Below, piece by piece: positions 35,401 through 54,597 of a stretch of 64,000 nucleotides of DNA. Both the position numbers and the translations under genes were made by a program. The notes beneath the pieces were generated by a model, which saw nothing but the letters and a program-made list of their open reading frames with translations, had not been told where the DNA came from and made no database searches. The DNA comes from Triglochin maritima (lineage: Eukaryota; Streptophyta; Magnoliopsida; Alismatales; Juncaginaceae), in NCBI GenBank assembly GCA_963682175.1, contig OY821772.1, forward strand, positions 60,720,925 through 60,784,924. The letters are read 5' to 3'. Position 1 is the stretch's first letter. Every line of letters begins with the position of its first letter.

Positions 35401-37052
35401 GTGTGCTACAAGACTTGCTCACTTGTTGCATCTGGCGCCCCCGATGCGGCAATTATGGTGCAACCACTGCAACGTCACGTATCCATCATTCACTACAGTT
35501 GTCACCTGCTTTTCCTCAACACCTAACAAGTTCATGCAAACCACAAATCAATCGTAATCTAAGGCGACACAATGTGATAGTTATCTTCCCATGTCTGAAA
35601 TGGAAAGTGTGAGTCTCCGACCTCCACCTCTCAACCACAAATCAAATTCCAATCAATTTGCAATCGGGCAAACAAGATATTGTATTAAATCTAGCAACCA
35701 TCGTTCCCTCTCATCTTGCACCGTCCACATGTTGAACTTAATAACATGCTCGATACACTTAGGATCGGGTAATTGTTCATGAAAAAAAATTAATTTGTTA
35801 AAGTCTAATATAAAACAATACATATAAGTTTAAATTTGCTAATTAAAACACCTACGTTCCCATAAATCGAGGATCTATCTTATGATTCTTTTGTAATACT
35901 ACTTAATGATCCACGTGACTGTGAGTGAGTCTCGTTCAACCCAAACATTCTGCAATCGTACAAAAAAATGACATTTCATATTAAGATAATTCAATTCCAA
36001 AAGCAGATTTAGGAATCACTATTCCATTTACTAAGAACAAATGGATCGCTAAAGAACACTACAATCTTAACCCAGAAAAACCAACAACGATAATATTATT
36101 TTCTCAAAGATTCTTGGCAACATGCAGTTCTAAAGCAACAAAATAGAAAAATGCATTAGTTGCTTAATGGTGAGGTTGCCAGGATAAGAACTGCAAGAAG
36201 TTGGTTGTGTTTTTAAATAATGTAACATTTCTTAACTAACGTAACATTTTTTTTAATACAAGATACACAATAAAATCTCAAAATTTGATGCAATCCTTCT
36301 TATTTGTGGATATACGATGTCGGAGTATTTTTTTGGGCTAAGAGATAAACAATAGATTAGGCAATTCGTTGCAATCCTTGTCATTAATTTGTTGACATCA
36401 ATAATTGAATTCCATATATTATTAGTTCTTATTACATTTATACATTTTCAATTTGATCATGAAATCTTATACTTACATTTTAACATCAAAAAACTCGATA
36501 GCTGTATGTTTTGGTTCTAATATCAGAGTAATACATGGTTGCGAAATTAATTATCTAAAACAAATGATGTTAAATAGCAATCGTATATCGTAAAAAAAGG
36601 AAGTACGGTAAAAAATATTCCTTAAATAGTTGTAGACATTAATTATAAGTTTGTAATGAAAATGTGAGAACAATATAATTTCAAGAAACAATTATTTAAA
36701 GCATCTATTAGAACATTATCAGATACTTCATAGTTCATTAAATTATCTTAAAACTAATAATTACGTTATTATCAAATTAGTCAAACAAACAAAAAAAAAC
36801 CAGAATGTTACGCACATATGCACGTCAGAAAAGGAGGTCGTCACGTAATTAATTGTGGGAATAATTAAGTAGTAGAAGATTTGAAGGATAAAAATAATTT
36901 GAAATAGAGTTAGGAAGGAAGGAGACGTGGCTATAAACTCCAAATGCTCCCAATAAAGACGGAAAAGCGTCCAGATTCGTCCAAGTAGAATCCCCATATA
37001 TATCCCACCCATTCTCCCTCCCGCACTCTTATGTTTCTCCCAAAAATCCGAA
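35401..37052. other. Intergenic DNA upstream of the SDI-like gene
   Basis: No gene recognised in 35401-36900. The last 150 bp should hold the promoter of the gene starting at 37053. Confidence 0.45.
36997..37003 (+). promoter_or_regulatory. TATA-box candidate of the SDI-like gene
   Basis: TATATAT lies 50 bp before the start codon and is followed by a pyrimidine-rich leader. Confidence 0.5.
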
Positions 37053-39154
37053 ATGAAGGGCGAGATCTTGAAGACGAAGAAGAAGAAGAATGGAGTCGAC
37101 AACGGGTCGGAGAAGAAACACCTTTTCCACGTCATTCACAAAGTGCCGGCCGGAGATAGCCCTTACGTTAGGGCCAAACATCTTCAGGTGAATTTCCGAT
37201 TTCAATCTTTTTCGAGATTGGGTTTTGGGTTCTGTTGGGATGGACGGATTCAGTGTTGGGTAGGCTTCAAAATCTCATCTTGGGGTGGTTCCATCGAAAT
37301 TCGAAAATTTGGTTGACGGACGGCTTGGGAATTGTTGTTTGAGGAATTGGGTTTTGGATTTTGGTGGGTTGGGTGTATTAGGTGAATTGTGGACCTCAAC
37401 ATTTGATCTTGGTTTTGTTGGGATTTTATAATCATTAGATGTTTTGGTTTGGTTGTGTCCATGTGGGGTTTTTGGATGACAATTTTGGTTTCCTTCTCTT
37501 TTACAATTATAATTGGTTGCCGAACTGAATTGTGTATTCAAAATCTGATTTTGAGAATTTGGGTTGGTCATCGATTTGAGGGTTTTGTCAGGTAGTGGTG
37601 ATAACCACGTAGGCAACAAGTTTGGTAGGAGACAAGGGACACACCACTTGGATTTTTTCCTACTAAACAATTTCACTTTTGGAAATGGTAGCCTTCAAGC
37701 AATTAACAGAAATATGAATGACACCGCTTCTAATCTTCTTACCATTTTGTTTGTTATAATCCGTAAACTCATAACTTTGGTCTTTTTAATTTCTCGTTGT
37801 TCTGTTGAGAGAAAAAAAGGCTCTAAAGTTGACCAAAATGGTTAAATATGCGAGCTCGTGAATCCGTATGCTTGAAATTTTCGAATCGGAGCTTCATTAA
37901 AAGGAGGCCAGTAATTAATTCAGAATGCATTCAAATGTTCTTAGTTCATTCAATGTGTTTCCTTGTCTGTAGGATTGGGTGTGAGACTTGGGCTGGGATT
38001 CCCTCCATTAAATGTTGTTACTTCATGAATTTAGAGCTGTTTTTGGTCAGTAATATTGTATGTTCTAAGATGTATTTTACTAATTTTCAGCTGGTCGAGA
38101 AGGACCAGGAAGGAGCAATCTTCTGGTTTTGGAAGGCTATACACTCCCGCGACAGAATCGATAGTGCCCTCAAGGACATGGCAGTTGTAATGAAGCAACT
38201 AGATCGGGCTGAAGAGGCCATCGAGGCGGTAAGATCTCATCGGAAAGATTGTTCTAAGCAAGCACAGGAATCGCTCGACAACGTCCTTATCGACCTCTAC
38301 AAGGTACACAACAATTTAATAGATTGCAATTCATAATTGACAAATGGAATTAAAAAAAGCTTGTTACTTGTTGGCAACTTCTTATGGTGGTCTTCTTATG
38401 CTGATGGCAGAAATGTGGGAGAATAGACGAACAAATAGAACTTTTACAGAAGAAGCTCTATACGATACAACGTGGCGAGGCCTTCAATGGGAAAGCCACC
38501 AAAACAGCTAGATCGCATGGCAAGAAATTCCAGGTCTCCATCAAGCAGGAGACCTCCCGCATTCTGGTAAGTAGACCGAGACAAACATCGACATTATACT
38601 TGTCAGTTGCTTGAAAACGTGATTTTAAAGAGAGTTCAATTCACAAGCTAACTAGACTGTAGTTTGTGAGAAAATAAACTCTAGATTCCTTTGATTAAGG
38701 AATAAGCTTGCGCATTAGAACGGTGCACTTTATTTTCTGTAAATTGGTGCAGGGGAACCTGGGGTGGGCTTATATGCAACAGGCAAACTACACTGCAGCA
38801 GAGAAGGTATACCGAACAGCGCAAAACATAGACGAGGACGCTAACAAGGCATGTAATCTTTGCTTGTGTCTGATAAGACAGGACCAACACTACCTAGCAT
38901 GGTGTGTTCTCAAGGATGTTGCAGCCAAGAAGCTGCCTGGGTCCGATGACCCGAAAGTCAAAAACCGGGTAATGGAATTGTTTCAGGAGATCGACAAGCA
39001 CTCGATGAGCCTGGGCGAGGTGGTGTACGAAGAGGAGTACATAAATTTGAGATTGGAGTTGGCGACCATCGAATTAAAACTTTTGCAAAGACAGAGTAGG
39101 AGACTGCCTGTGTTTGAGAACATTGCTACAATGAGAGACCAAATGGCTTGTTAG
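37053..39154 (+). CDS. SDI / POLLENLESS3-like TPR protein
   Basis: Four exons, 37053-37187, 38091-38303, 38411-38566 and 38753-39154, give 301 aa. Every exon length is a multiple of three. Family hallmarks are HLFHVIHKVPAGDSPYVRAK, QLVEKDQEGAIFWFWKAI, DSALKDMAVVMKQLDRAEEA, KCGRIDEQIELL and GNLGWAYMQQANYTAAE, the helices of tetratricopeptide repeats. The family contains MS5/POLLENLESS3, needed to leave meiosis, and SULFUR DEFICIENCY-INDUCED 1/2, which lower glucosinolate synthesis under sulphur starvation. The short length fits the SDI/POLLENLESS3-LIKE branch better than the longer MS5. A tree would decide the branch. The lysine-rich N-terminus may be a nuclear signal. Confidence 0.92.
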
Positions 39155-40559
39155 TTGGAATGTTGCCAATAAGGTGGAAGGTCCATGTCGTCAAGAGCCG
39201 CAGATGGAAAGTGTTTCCCTTTACACTAGGAATATTAACCTCTGGTTGAAATGCTTGTGTTAATAATATTACCATTTTTCTCTCCAAATTTTGATGTAGA
39301 GCAGTTTATCGAGTTAAAGGCGGAAATAGCGGAATAAATCAATAAGCTTCATGAGAATTACTTACACGAATTAAAGAATTGGAAGACCAGAATCACGAAG
39401 CAACTCGATTATTGTCCATAAATAATTCTACCGTATTCAGAGATGGGATTGTTCCATTTACTTGGAATTAATAACTCTGATCTACTCCAAAACTTCCACA
39501 CTGATCCTTGGTTTACACGAATACAATATGTCTATATAAAAAAAATTGAAAGAACAAAATTCAAATAGTCGAGTGACCAGTTCGCAGGAAGAAGAAAAAA
39601 AATTCTAGAACCAATTTGTTTGACTTTTAAAGATGAAATTAGAGAAGGATTCTCCTACTTCCACGAATCAAATTTCCTTTTATTATAAACCATACACGAA
39701 TTCTGTTGTTGACTTTTTCATATTTTTTTGGATGTACAAAATAGTAAATATTTAGTTCGATACTGCATGTATTTCGAAAGAATTAAAGTTAAATATTACA
39801 TGCTCATGACTAACATGATTGGATCAGATGAGGTTCTACATGATTTAAGTTATAGTATATACTGAAGATAAACAAGTTCGATATTCGATACATGGTTGCT
39901 AAAGTTTATAGTTCACTTTAATTCTCTATTTTTTTCTCAAGGTGATGCTACGTTAGGTCATTTCATACTACTTATCTATGTGTGTTTTAACATTTAATGA
40001 TTTCAGAGAAATGGTTTGTGATAATTCTGAAAGTAGCACTTATTTGTTTTTGTCTAATTTGCTTTTTAAGTCACATTCTTTTGTAAAAAATATGTATATA
40101 ACTTAAATGGATATGCTCTTTCCATTGAATTAGTGATTTTGCTTACCACTATGTAGTTTGTACTTTGTAATGTTTGCCTTCAGCTAGAAATTTATCAAAC
40201 GACACGACCGCTCGGCACTAAAGAGCAAAGATGAACGCTACAACATAACAGAATGATGACAACAAACACCAAAAAGACCATTCTACATCTATAGTGCAAG
40301 AGATCGTTCGTACACGAACTATACACATGCAGCGGCATATGCAAAATACGGATGCATAATCAAAAGTTTTTTTTTGAGGGACTGGATCAGAGGATGGAGG
40401 AATATAAAAGAAGCAATTCATTCACATGACTATTATAAACCAGAGGACTTCGATGCGTAAAATCTATACTAGCCGCAACTGACGTCAATCACATTAGAAA
40501 GAAAACCCTGAGAAACCAATGGGAAGCGAAGGGCTCATCTGAATATCCTCCAGAACAGC
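39155..40559. other. Intergenic DNA between convergent genes
   Basis: The SDI-like gene and the VAMP72 gene point toward each other, so both 3' untranslated regions lie here. No other feature recognised. Confidence 0.5.
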
Positions 40560-42729
40560 TTAGCATTTGAACCCATGGCAAACAGACAACACTATGATGA
40601 GGATCAAAGCAATGATGATGCCTAAGACGATGAGCTTTATCTTCATGTTTTGCAGCCACATCTTCCTTCTCATCTTGGTACCCTGCTGCCTGAAATCCTG
40701 TGCCTGAATATTTGCAGATCATTGTTAGTACAGAATTTTTGGCTGTACCACTTCGTGTCTTGGGAGGATTGCGTCAAATTTAGAATCATGTCTTAGCAAA
40801 TGTTAGGCAAAAACTACACTACAATACACTGAATAATCCCGTGACAAATTGGAGGAATATAATACAAACCTGTGAACGTAGGTTTTCTGTTTTGTCGACA
40901 AGGAGCTCGATTTTCTCTCCACGGTCCAGAACCTGCAAAAGAAGAGATGTTAATGATCGTACAATATCAGAAGCTGCATATTTACCAAGAAATTAGGATA
41001 AATAGAAACACCTTCTCAATATTTTCCATCATTACTCCTTTAACCTCAGAAACCTGAGCCTTCACTTTGGAAAGCTTACTTATTTCCTCTGGGTGATCCA
41101 CACAGTACTGCATGTGCTCCTTCAGTTTTGGCCTGAAATCAAGTTTCATAATCAGCTTTGCTTTAGGAAAACTGGCATAAACCTTGATCAAATTCCAGTG
41201 CTTAGGTCTTGCTACAGATAAAAGTAACATACCCAAATTCACGATTGAGACTGTTAGCAACAGCCGTGGCAGCTTTCCCACCTCCATATCTCTTATTGAA
41301 ATCCTCCTTAACCCTCTCCAAAAAGGCAATTGGAATTTGTCTGCCAGCTGATTCAACTGCAACTACACAATATGCTGCGAATTCCAAAAACATATCATTA
41401 GAACTGAAATTTGTGTCACAACATAATATGCCTAAGAGCATTAACAAGAAAAGTTTGATACAAGATGTCCCGAAAACGAAGGTCAATAACAGATTAATAG
41501 ACATAATAATACAAAGAGAAACACGGAAAATCAATTCTGTGGACTAGAGCACTAGACCATGATATCACAGAAAGTCTACTATGTTAATAACACTCCTGAA
41601 GTACAAGTAATACAAAGAGAAACACGGAAAATCAATTCCGTGGACTAGACCATGATATCACATAAAGTCTACCATGTTAATAACACTCCTGAAGTACAAG
41701 AGATGGAAATTACCAAAATCCAAATTTTATAAGAAACAAATGGATTGTAAAAGGATAAATGGATGTATAACAAAATAAATATTCTCCCTCCTTTGATAAT
41801 TTACAAATACACTAGTTCCATGAAAGAATCAATACACAAAATGATAACATTGGCCCAAAGCTCAAAGGCATATTTGACAATGATATTGGGGACCAACACA
41901 AGCCTGATTTCCCGTGTAAAATTACAATCCATGCTTCCAGCAGATACCATAATGATATGAATTTCACAAGGTAATGCCAATCCCTCTAAAATAATTTCAT
42001 CAAAAATCTTAATATAAAAATGATCACCAAATTTAATCTTCAACAGAAATACATCTCAGTCTAGAAAATCATAAATATTGCATGTTAGAACAGATCAGGC
42101 CACAACTTCATATTTTCTGGCATGAAGGAGCTTCAAATTCCACAAGAACATACATAATATGATAATAATATAGTAACAGACTCTCAATCTACATAATCCC
42201 CATGACTTTTGAAAGCATAAATCCAGAAAGTACAACCATGCACCTTACAATATATGAAAGCCTAAAGAATGAAAAGTAACAAACTTCACTGGTATGTGCA
42301 CAAAGAATTCCAAAATTGAGTTGAGATTTGAATATATTATGTAGATTAAAAATCAGATGATGAGATTAACAAAATCACACAAAAAAAGAAGACAAAAAAG
42401 CAGAAGATCAGATTGAGATCCGATGACCGATCCAGAAATTCACACAAATCAGATCAGATGGATGGATGGATGGATCTGTAAGGAAATCAGGAAATCAGGA
42501 GAAGAGAGAAAATACTGAATCCTTGGTCGACGAGGTAGTTGAAGGTATGGGCGTCGCAGTTGTATGTGAACTTGTTGTTGGTGGCCGGAAGCTTGTGGAG
42601 GCACTGGGAGGCGATGGTGGTGAAGTTTCCGGTGAACTCCGTGTAGTCCGCCAGAATCACCGTCCCTCGAGCCACGAAACTGTAGATCAGAGTACTCTGC
42701 TGCTGCTTCTGTCCTTCCCCCGTCGTCAT
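40560..42729 (-). CDS. VAMP72-group R-SNARE (vesicle-associated membrane protein)
   Basis: Five exons, 42516-42729, 41233-41374, 41012-41132, 40870-40932 and 40560-40703, give 684 nt (227 aa). Residues 1 to about 120 form the longin domain ([30 protein letters not shown]). The SNARE motif follows, with the zero-layer arginine in [18 protein letters not shown]-terminal anchor ([20 protein letters not shown]) ends in CHGFKC, typical of the plant VAMP721/722/726 branch. These proteins pair with plasma-membrane syntaxins in secretion, cell-plate formation and defence. The extra QKQQQ near the N-terminus is a small lengthening. The exon layout is the usual five-exon one. Confidence 0.95.
41508..41700 (+). 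repeat. Tandem duplication of about 100 bp in VAMP72 intron 1
   Basis: AATACAAAGAGAAACACGG starts at 41508 and again at 41609. Both copies end CTCCTGAAGTACAAG. The second lacks about nine bases after GTGGACTAGA and differs at a few sites. Confidence 0.92.
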
Positions 42730-43468
42730 CGGAACTCCCTTTGTAATAACCTAATTTCTACTCTCCAAACAACAACAAATTCCAAAATGGGTTCGTTCCG
42801 TTTCGCTTCGCTTCGAAAATGGGATACGAAAAGGCGCACTCACTTCGCTATTTATATAAATACAGACGAGGGTCGATTTGGGGGTAACATCGGAAGAGAA
42901 TGCCCTTCGGGTATCGGTTATTTACGCAACTGACATTGGAGCGTTGCGGTGGATGGATGGATGGACTGAGAAATAAAATAAATTAATACTGATGCCGTTG
43001 GTGTTTGCTTGTAATGTCGGATAATATTTTTTTTTTAATTTTAGATTTTAGTCTTGTTTATGCGTGGAATTATTTTTATTTGTGTTGGTCGCTCGTCTTC
43101 TTTTACTTTTATTTATCTATTTATTTATTTCATGGTTCTGTTTGTTTAATGTTTATCTTCGTTCGTCAGATGACGTCTTCTTTTAAATCAGTGGTTATTA
43201 CAATTTCAACGGTAACTTCTGTTGACGATCGGTTGGAGTTTAAATTGTCGACTGACGACTCACGAATCGTCGTATCTATCATACATATTAATTGACGATT
43301 AACTACAACTTTCTTCTCTTCAAAGCAATCCACAATTAAATTTCTACCCAGTAAGTGACAACGTTTAAGTTCACAATCACTTGTCGGCTTCAGTCATGCA
43401 TTATCTTCGGCGTACGATTTTTTCTAGCTTCTCTTGGACTTAGTTAGCTACTACTCCCAAAATAACTA
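42730..43468. other. Promoter side of VAMP72 and intergenic DNA
   Basis: The minus-strand VAMP72 start is at 42729, so its leader and promoter occupy the first few hundred bases. GC-containing TTCGCTTCGCTTCG near 42805 stands out. No other gene. Confidence 0.45.
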
Positions 43469-45683
43469 GACCATGTTTAATCATGCTCGGGTTACCTCCG
43501 GGTGCACTGCTCTCTCTCTCTCCACCACGTCAGCTCACCCCACTCACCTAAAAAAACTCTTAATCATGTCCGAGTTCCCCCCACCCACTCTACACTCTCT
43601 TTCCTTCACATCATTTCTTAATTAAACAATTTTAATTTTTACATCACATTTAACAAATTACACTTTACATAATTCTAATTACGTTATAATTTCAATTGAC
43701 GAAATGATTAATATTAATAATTAGTAATTAATATTAAACCACGGGAAATTTTATTAATTAAAATTAGGAATGCACATTACACGCACAGTACACGCGTGCA
43801 AAAAAAGCAGTCCGCGTGAATACACAGTATACGCGTGTTCGTACAGTATAACGTGAATGCATAGTACACGCGTGCAAAGAAAGCAATCCGCGTGAATGTA
43901 CAGTGTCTAATTTTCCCTCTATATATACCTCATACAAATATAACAAAAACTTCACAAAATTGGAAAATATCTTCTCCAGATCACAACCGTTCTCCCCGTC
44001 GTTCACAATCAAATCCACGTCCACACTATCCACAAGGATACCCTCGTCCATATTTCCCACAACCAGACTTCTCTCATTACGCTCAACCTTTCCAACAGAC
44101 ATTCCAACAATCATTCCAACAGACAGACTTCTCTCAATACGCATCATTATTCCCACCATTAGACCACAACCAACAATTCCCACAATTCCCGCAATACGCA
44201 CCACAATTCCCACAAAATCAACCTCAATTTTAGATGTTTGGGCGTAACATGTCACAAGTAAGTTCTCCTAGTATGGAGGATATTCAAGAAGACAACCAAA
44301 ACGACGATGAGTCCCCACCACGCCAGACTGTCGCACCACTATCCCCACGTCCACAGCAACGTCGCAAAGTCCAAGCCGTCAAAAACAATATGAAGCTGTG
44401 GACCACACATGAGGACGAGCGACTCGTGTCAGCATATATGGAGGTCAGTTCTGATGCAGTGACGGGGACAAACCAAAAGGCTACTTCCTTGTGGACCAAA
44501 GTAAAACATGTTTATGACATCTCCGTCGATGAAACGGGCTTCCCCGAGAGGAATGCGGAGTCCTTAAAAGGATGTTGGAGGAGAATTATACCTGTTGTCA
44601 ACAAGTGGGTCAAATGCTTCAAATAGGCGTACCGACGCAAAAGGAGCCGGCAGAACGCAAGTTCACCACATCTACGAGCGCACTAATAACTCTAAATTTC
44701 TTTACTTTGATGCTTGGGTCATGTTGCGTAGGTACCCGAAATGGGAGTCCCTGCTATGTGGAGAAAATGTCGTGCGTGTTGGTCGGTAGTCCCCGGAGTT
44801 TCACGATGAAAGAAGTCCCCGTTCAGGAAGCCTTGGGAAAAGAAAAAGCACTAATGACTCCAGAACGCAATCACCGGAGGCAGAAGAAATGACGCCAGGA
44901 TCGTCTACACGACCACCAGGTGTGAAGGAGACAAAAAACAAGGGTAAAAGATCATTAGGCCTGGAAGGCAACACCGACGTTATGTAACTTGCACAACAAA
45001 TTGCATACAACGCCCAAGTAAGAGGAGGGTTTCTCGAAGCAGGAGGAATTAGCTGAGCGTAATTTTCAAAGACATGTTAAAAAAACTAAGCTCGACATGT
45101 TTCACTCTTTGATGAAAAAGGACAACCTAACAGAACGGGATCAAGTAGCGATTGTGAAACTCATGAATTGGGCGGAAGAGAATGGTTTCATGTAGTTTGT
45201 TAGTTCATATTAGTTCGTATTTCGTATAGTTTATATTATATTACATTTAGTTTGTTGTATTTTGTCTATTTCGTACCGCTCTGTATTTTGTGTATTTCGT
45301 TAAGTATTAATATATTTTCTAATTTCAACACTAAATATGAATTTATCTTTGATTTGAGCATGAAATTAGATGTAATGTATAAATTTTAAATATTTTTCAA
45401 ATTAATAACATCAAAGATTATCACCCCACATTACTAAAAAATACTCAATACATTATCAATTAACCTTAATAACAAAATCTCCACTAAAATAAAAACAAAA
45501 AAATAACCAACTAGGGGACAACACATGCCCCCACCCGATGGGCACCCGTGAGTCCATTCGGGACCTCCGACGCCCGAATGGACGCCCAGGAGTGCCCCAG
45601 GCAACAGAAGCCTCCCTGTTAAGGAGAGGGCGCCCGAGCGCACGGGTCGGGTGCGAGGGTGCAGAACGTTAAGCGTGGTCTTA
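43466..45683 (+). mobile_element. PIF/Harbinger-like element (43469-45680) carrying ORF1 only
   Basis: Ends are imperfect inverted repeats: GACCATGTTTAATC at 43469 and, inversely, GACCACGCTTAACG ending at 45680. The flanking trinucleotides are CTA and TTA, close to the TTA/TAA duplication of this superfamily. Inside is a broken ORF1-type gene and no DDE transposase. A repeat of ACACGCGTGCAAA…AGCA(G/A)TCCGCGTGAA occupies about 43780-43900. Because target and ends are imperfect, superfamily assignment leans on the ORF1 type as well. Confidence 0.6.
43892..45195 (+). pseudogene. Harbinger ORF1 / NAM-associated domain protein, broken
   Basis: The first frame (43892-44233) encodes a Q/F/P-rich N-terminus (FPQPDFSHYAQPFQQTF). 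It ends in a stop and is followed in the same phase by 44234-44626, with a Myb/SANT-like domain: KLWTTHEDERLVSAYMEVS, WTKVKHVYD and SLKGCWRRI. A frameshift near 44620 moves the sequel (FLYFDAWVMLRRYPKWESL) to another frame at 44595-44789. Later pieces (45040-45195) resemble the coiled tail with KKDNLTERDQVAIVKL. Such proteins assist Harbinger transposases in DNA binding, and host copies are often annotated as NAM-associated or 'glutathione S-transferase T3-like'. At least one stop and one shift make it inactive. Confidence 0.75.
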
Positions 45684-45866
45684 GACTATTTCGATATTTC
45701 TGCATTTTTAAAGAAAAGTACACATTATGCGTTATCAAGCTCCGAACAGAAAAGTCGGGCCGAGTACGTGTGAAGTGTACAATGAATAATGACTCAATAA
45801 GTACTCCCTAACTAATATTTTAATCGTCGATTAAAATAATATTTGGTTATTTATTTTTAACCAACA

Positions 45867-46217
45867 CTTGGTCGTAGGGCTGTGCATCCGGTCCGGACCG
45901 GACCGGACCGGATTTTTATCCGGGGTCCGGACCGAAGACCGGACCGGACCGGATGCACTCGGACCAAAGACCGGACCGGACCGGACCGAATCGGTCCGGT
46001 CCGGTCCGGTCCGGTCAAAACCCGATTTTTTTGAAGTAAAAAAAAAAAAATTGGACCGGTCCGGACCGGACCGGACCGGAAATTTCAAAATTTGCCGGAC
46101 CGAAACCCGGACCGGACCGGATTTTTTCAAAATTTTCCGGACCGAACCCGGACCGACCGGTCCGGTCCGGTCCGGTTGACCGGTTTGACCCGGTCAATGC
46201 ACACCCCTACTTGGTCG
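45867..46217. mobile_element. hAT-type MITE (45875-46209) with GGACC repeats and perfect 8-bp duplication
   Basis: CTTGGTCG stands at 45867-45874 and again at 46210-46217. The ends are TAGGGCTGTGCA and, inversely, TAGGGGTGTGCA. An 8-bp duplication with TAGGG-type ends fits hAT. The inside is almost wholly GGACC/GGTCC repeats in both orientations, able to fold on itself, plus an A-run. No coding region. Confidence 0.9.
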
Positions 46218-46453
46218 ACTGGTGAAACCTGCCTCAATTTTTGTGCGTGTTCATAGCCATGGCAGTCTCATCCTTACAGGTAATTATTGCATTCCATATT
46301 GTATAAATAATACACTAGAGCATATGATTACCTACGCCGGAATTTTTATTTTATTTTAAGAAGCAGTTAGCTTTATCTTAAGAAAAGCAGTTAGCTTCGC
46401 CATATAATACTTTATACCGATACTCATAATTCGGTTGACAAACATGTTGCTAC

Positions 46454-46625
46454 CAGGACTCAACTTTTCTAGTGAATCCAGGACTTAACTTTTCTAAATT
46501 AAACCCCCACAATATTCAACACTCATTTCAAATTGTAAAGTAGATTAAGAAAAAACGGTTATACCAATGATGAGATTGTAGGGAACTTAATCTAAATTTG
46601 ATAAACCCTAAGTTCACTAGAACTT

Positions 46626-46627
<2 letters not shown>
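46454..46627 (-). mobile_element. TA-inserted MITE, family copy C, inverted
   Basis: Read on the minus strand it begins TAGTCAAGTTCTAGTGAAC and continues TTAGGGTTTATCAAATTTAG, matching copy B. It borders a TA run on one side. Confidence 0.75.

Positions 46628-46687
<60 letters not shown>
46628..46687 (+). repeat. (TA)n microsatellite
   Basis: About 30 TA units adjoining MITE copy C. Confidence 0.95.
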
Positions 46688-46690
<3 letters not shown>

Positions 46691-47177
46691 CTTTATAACT
46701 CAGAGAGCTCAGGAGGAGCACGTGCACGAGGAGTTCGGCAAACATTTTACGTGGAATTTAATATATATATATAACATGACAAGAAAATCATAACTGTGAT
46801 TAAAGTGTTGTTATTCCATGTTAACTAGCATAACAAATAATTCATTTTAGGAAACTCCACAAACAGAAAATTGGAAGTACATATAACAGAAACAGATGGA
46901 AGCAAAGACAGAATAAAGCCTTCGAATCAAAATATATTTTTAGCTAAATCAGGATGTGCATATTCTGCAAATTATGTGATATACAGATAAAGAAACAGGT
47001 AAAGGTGACATGCCAATGTAAATGTTTACTTATTTTTGCTTGATGATAATTATCAACCGATCACAGCACGACCGCAACATTAATCAACGTAAGGAACAAC
47101 ACAAGTGGTAAAAGAGACCTTTTAAATATGCAAGCTCTTGACTTTTTTTAAAGAAACAACTTAAGTTACAAACTCGC

Positions 47178-53586
<6,409 letters not shown>

Positions 53587-54370
53587 ATTCTTAACGAACG
53601 CAACACCAAAAAGGTTTAAGATGGTGGTGAAATTGAAGACAAACCAATAAATAAATAACTTCATGTCAAATAAAAAACAGACACACCACATTACATAACA
53701 AAAGCTTTATCAAGCACATAGTTAGGGTTACATACATATGTAGACTGAGAAGATCAAATAATAGACAGAATGTGTAAAGAAACATAAGAGATTGTCAAGT
53801 TTTTTTCTACTCTACTCTACTCTACTATGGGCACCAAATGAATATGACAAATTATGAACCAAAGAAACAATCAAAAACCTTTGATGGAATGGAATACTGT
53901 AGAGAATAAAACCTGAAGTAAGCATCAAAGATAAATATCTGACAACTCTTTATATGAACATTAAAACCTGAACTAGCAATGGAAAACAGAAAAACAAGGA
54001 CGAGATCGACCGTGAGTCTCTTCCATAAGTTCGATTCCACTCCAAACTAGGAAAATCAAGCAAAAACAACCATCATTTGAAAGAAAAATTTAAAAGAAAA
54101 ACTGAGAATCGACAGAAAAAAAGGATGGCATGATCAAATACTTCACTATAATGATAAACTTGTCCTAACGATGAAAAGGCATAAAATTAACCACTCAAAT
54201 CCACACAAAAAAAAATAAATCAAAGAAGAGTACAAAAAGGGTCGAAACCAACTAAACAACAAAGTCTAAAGTCGTATGCGACGATCGAATCGAACAGAAA
54301 AAAGGGACATGGAGGCGTACCGGAGAAGATCGGGAAGAGATGATGGTCGAATGGAAAGCAAGCGTGGATC
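53587..54370 (-). other. Probable 5' UTR intron and leader of glutathione reductase
   Basis: Read on the minus strand, CTTCTCCG is followed by GTACGCC near 54319, a plausible donor. TTAAG lies just before AATATGG at the start codon, a plausible acceptor. Between them is non-coding AT-rich DNA. Transcript reads would settle it. Confidence 0.5.
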
Positions 54371-54597
54371 AAGATAGTGGACCAACATGTTTCTTCTATT
54401 TATAGGGGATGGACGATGCAATTATTTATTTGCACTTCGGTCCCTCTACTTCCGTCAATCCTTACTTCCTGCATGTATTGTTGTCACTGCTTACGTCTCT
54501 TTTTTCTTCTTTATTTTGGTTTCTGTTTTGCATTTTCTCGATGGAATTGTAGGATTAAGAGGAAAGAAATTAATGGAAAAATAAGAGGATCAGATGT

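Larger units (their letters stand above)
46218..47177. other. Intergenic DNA downstream of glutathione reductase
   Basis: Apart from MITE copy C and a (TA)n run, nothing is recognised. The right part should hold the 3' untranslated region of the minus-strand reductase gene. Confidence 0.5.

Noticed and set aside
45868..46179. Open frames with RSGPDRTG repeats on both strands
   Set aside because: Pure products of the GGACC repeat in the hAT-type MITE.
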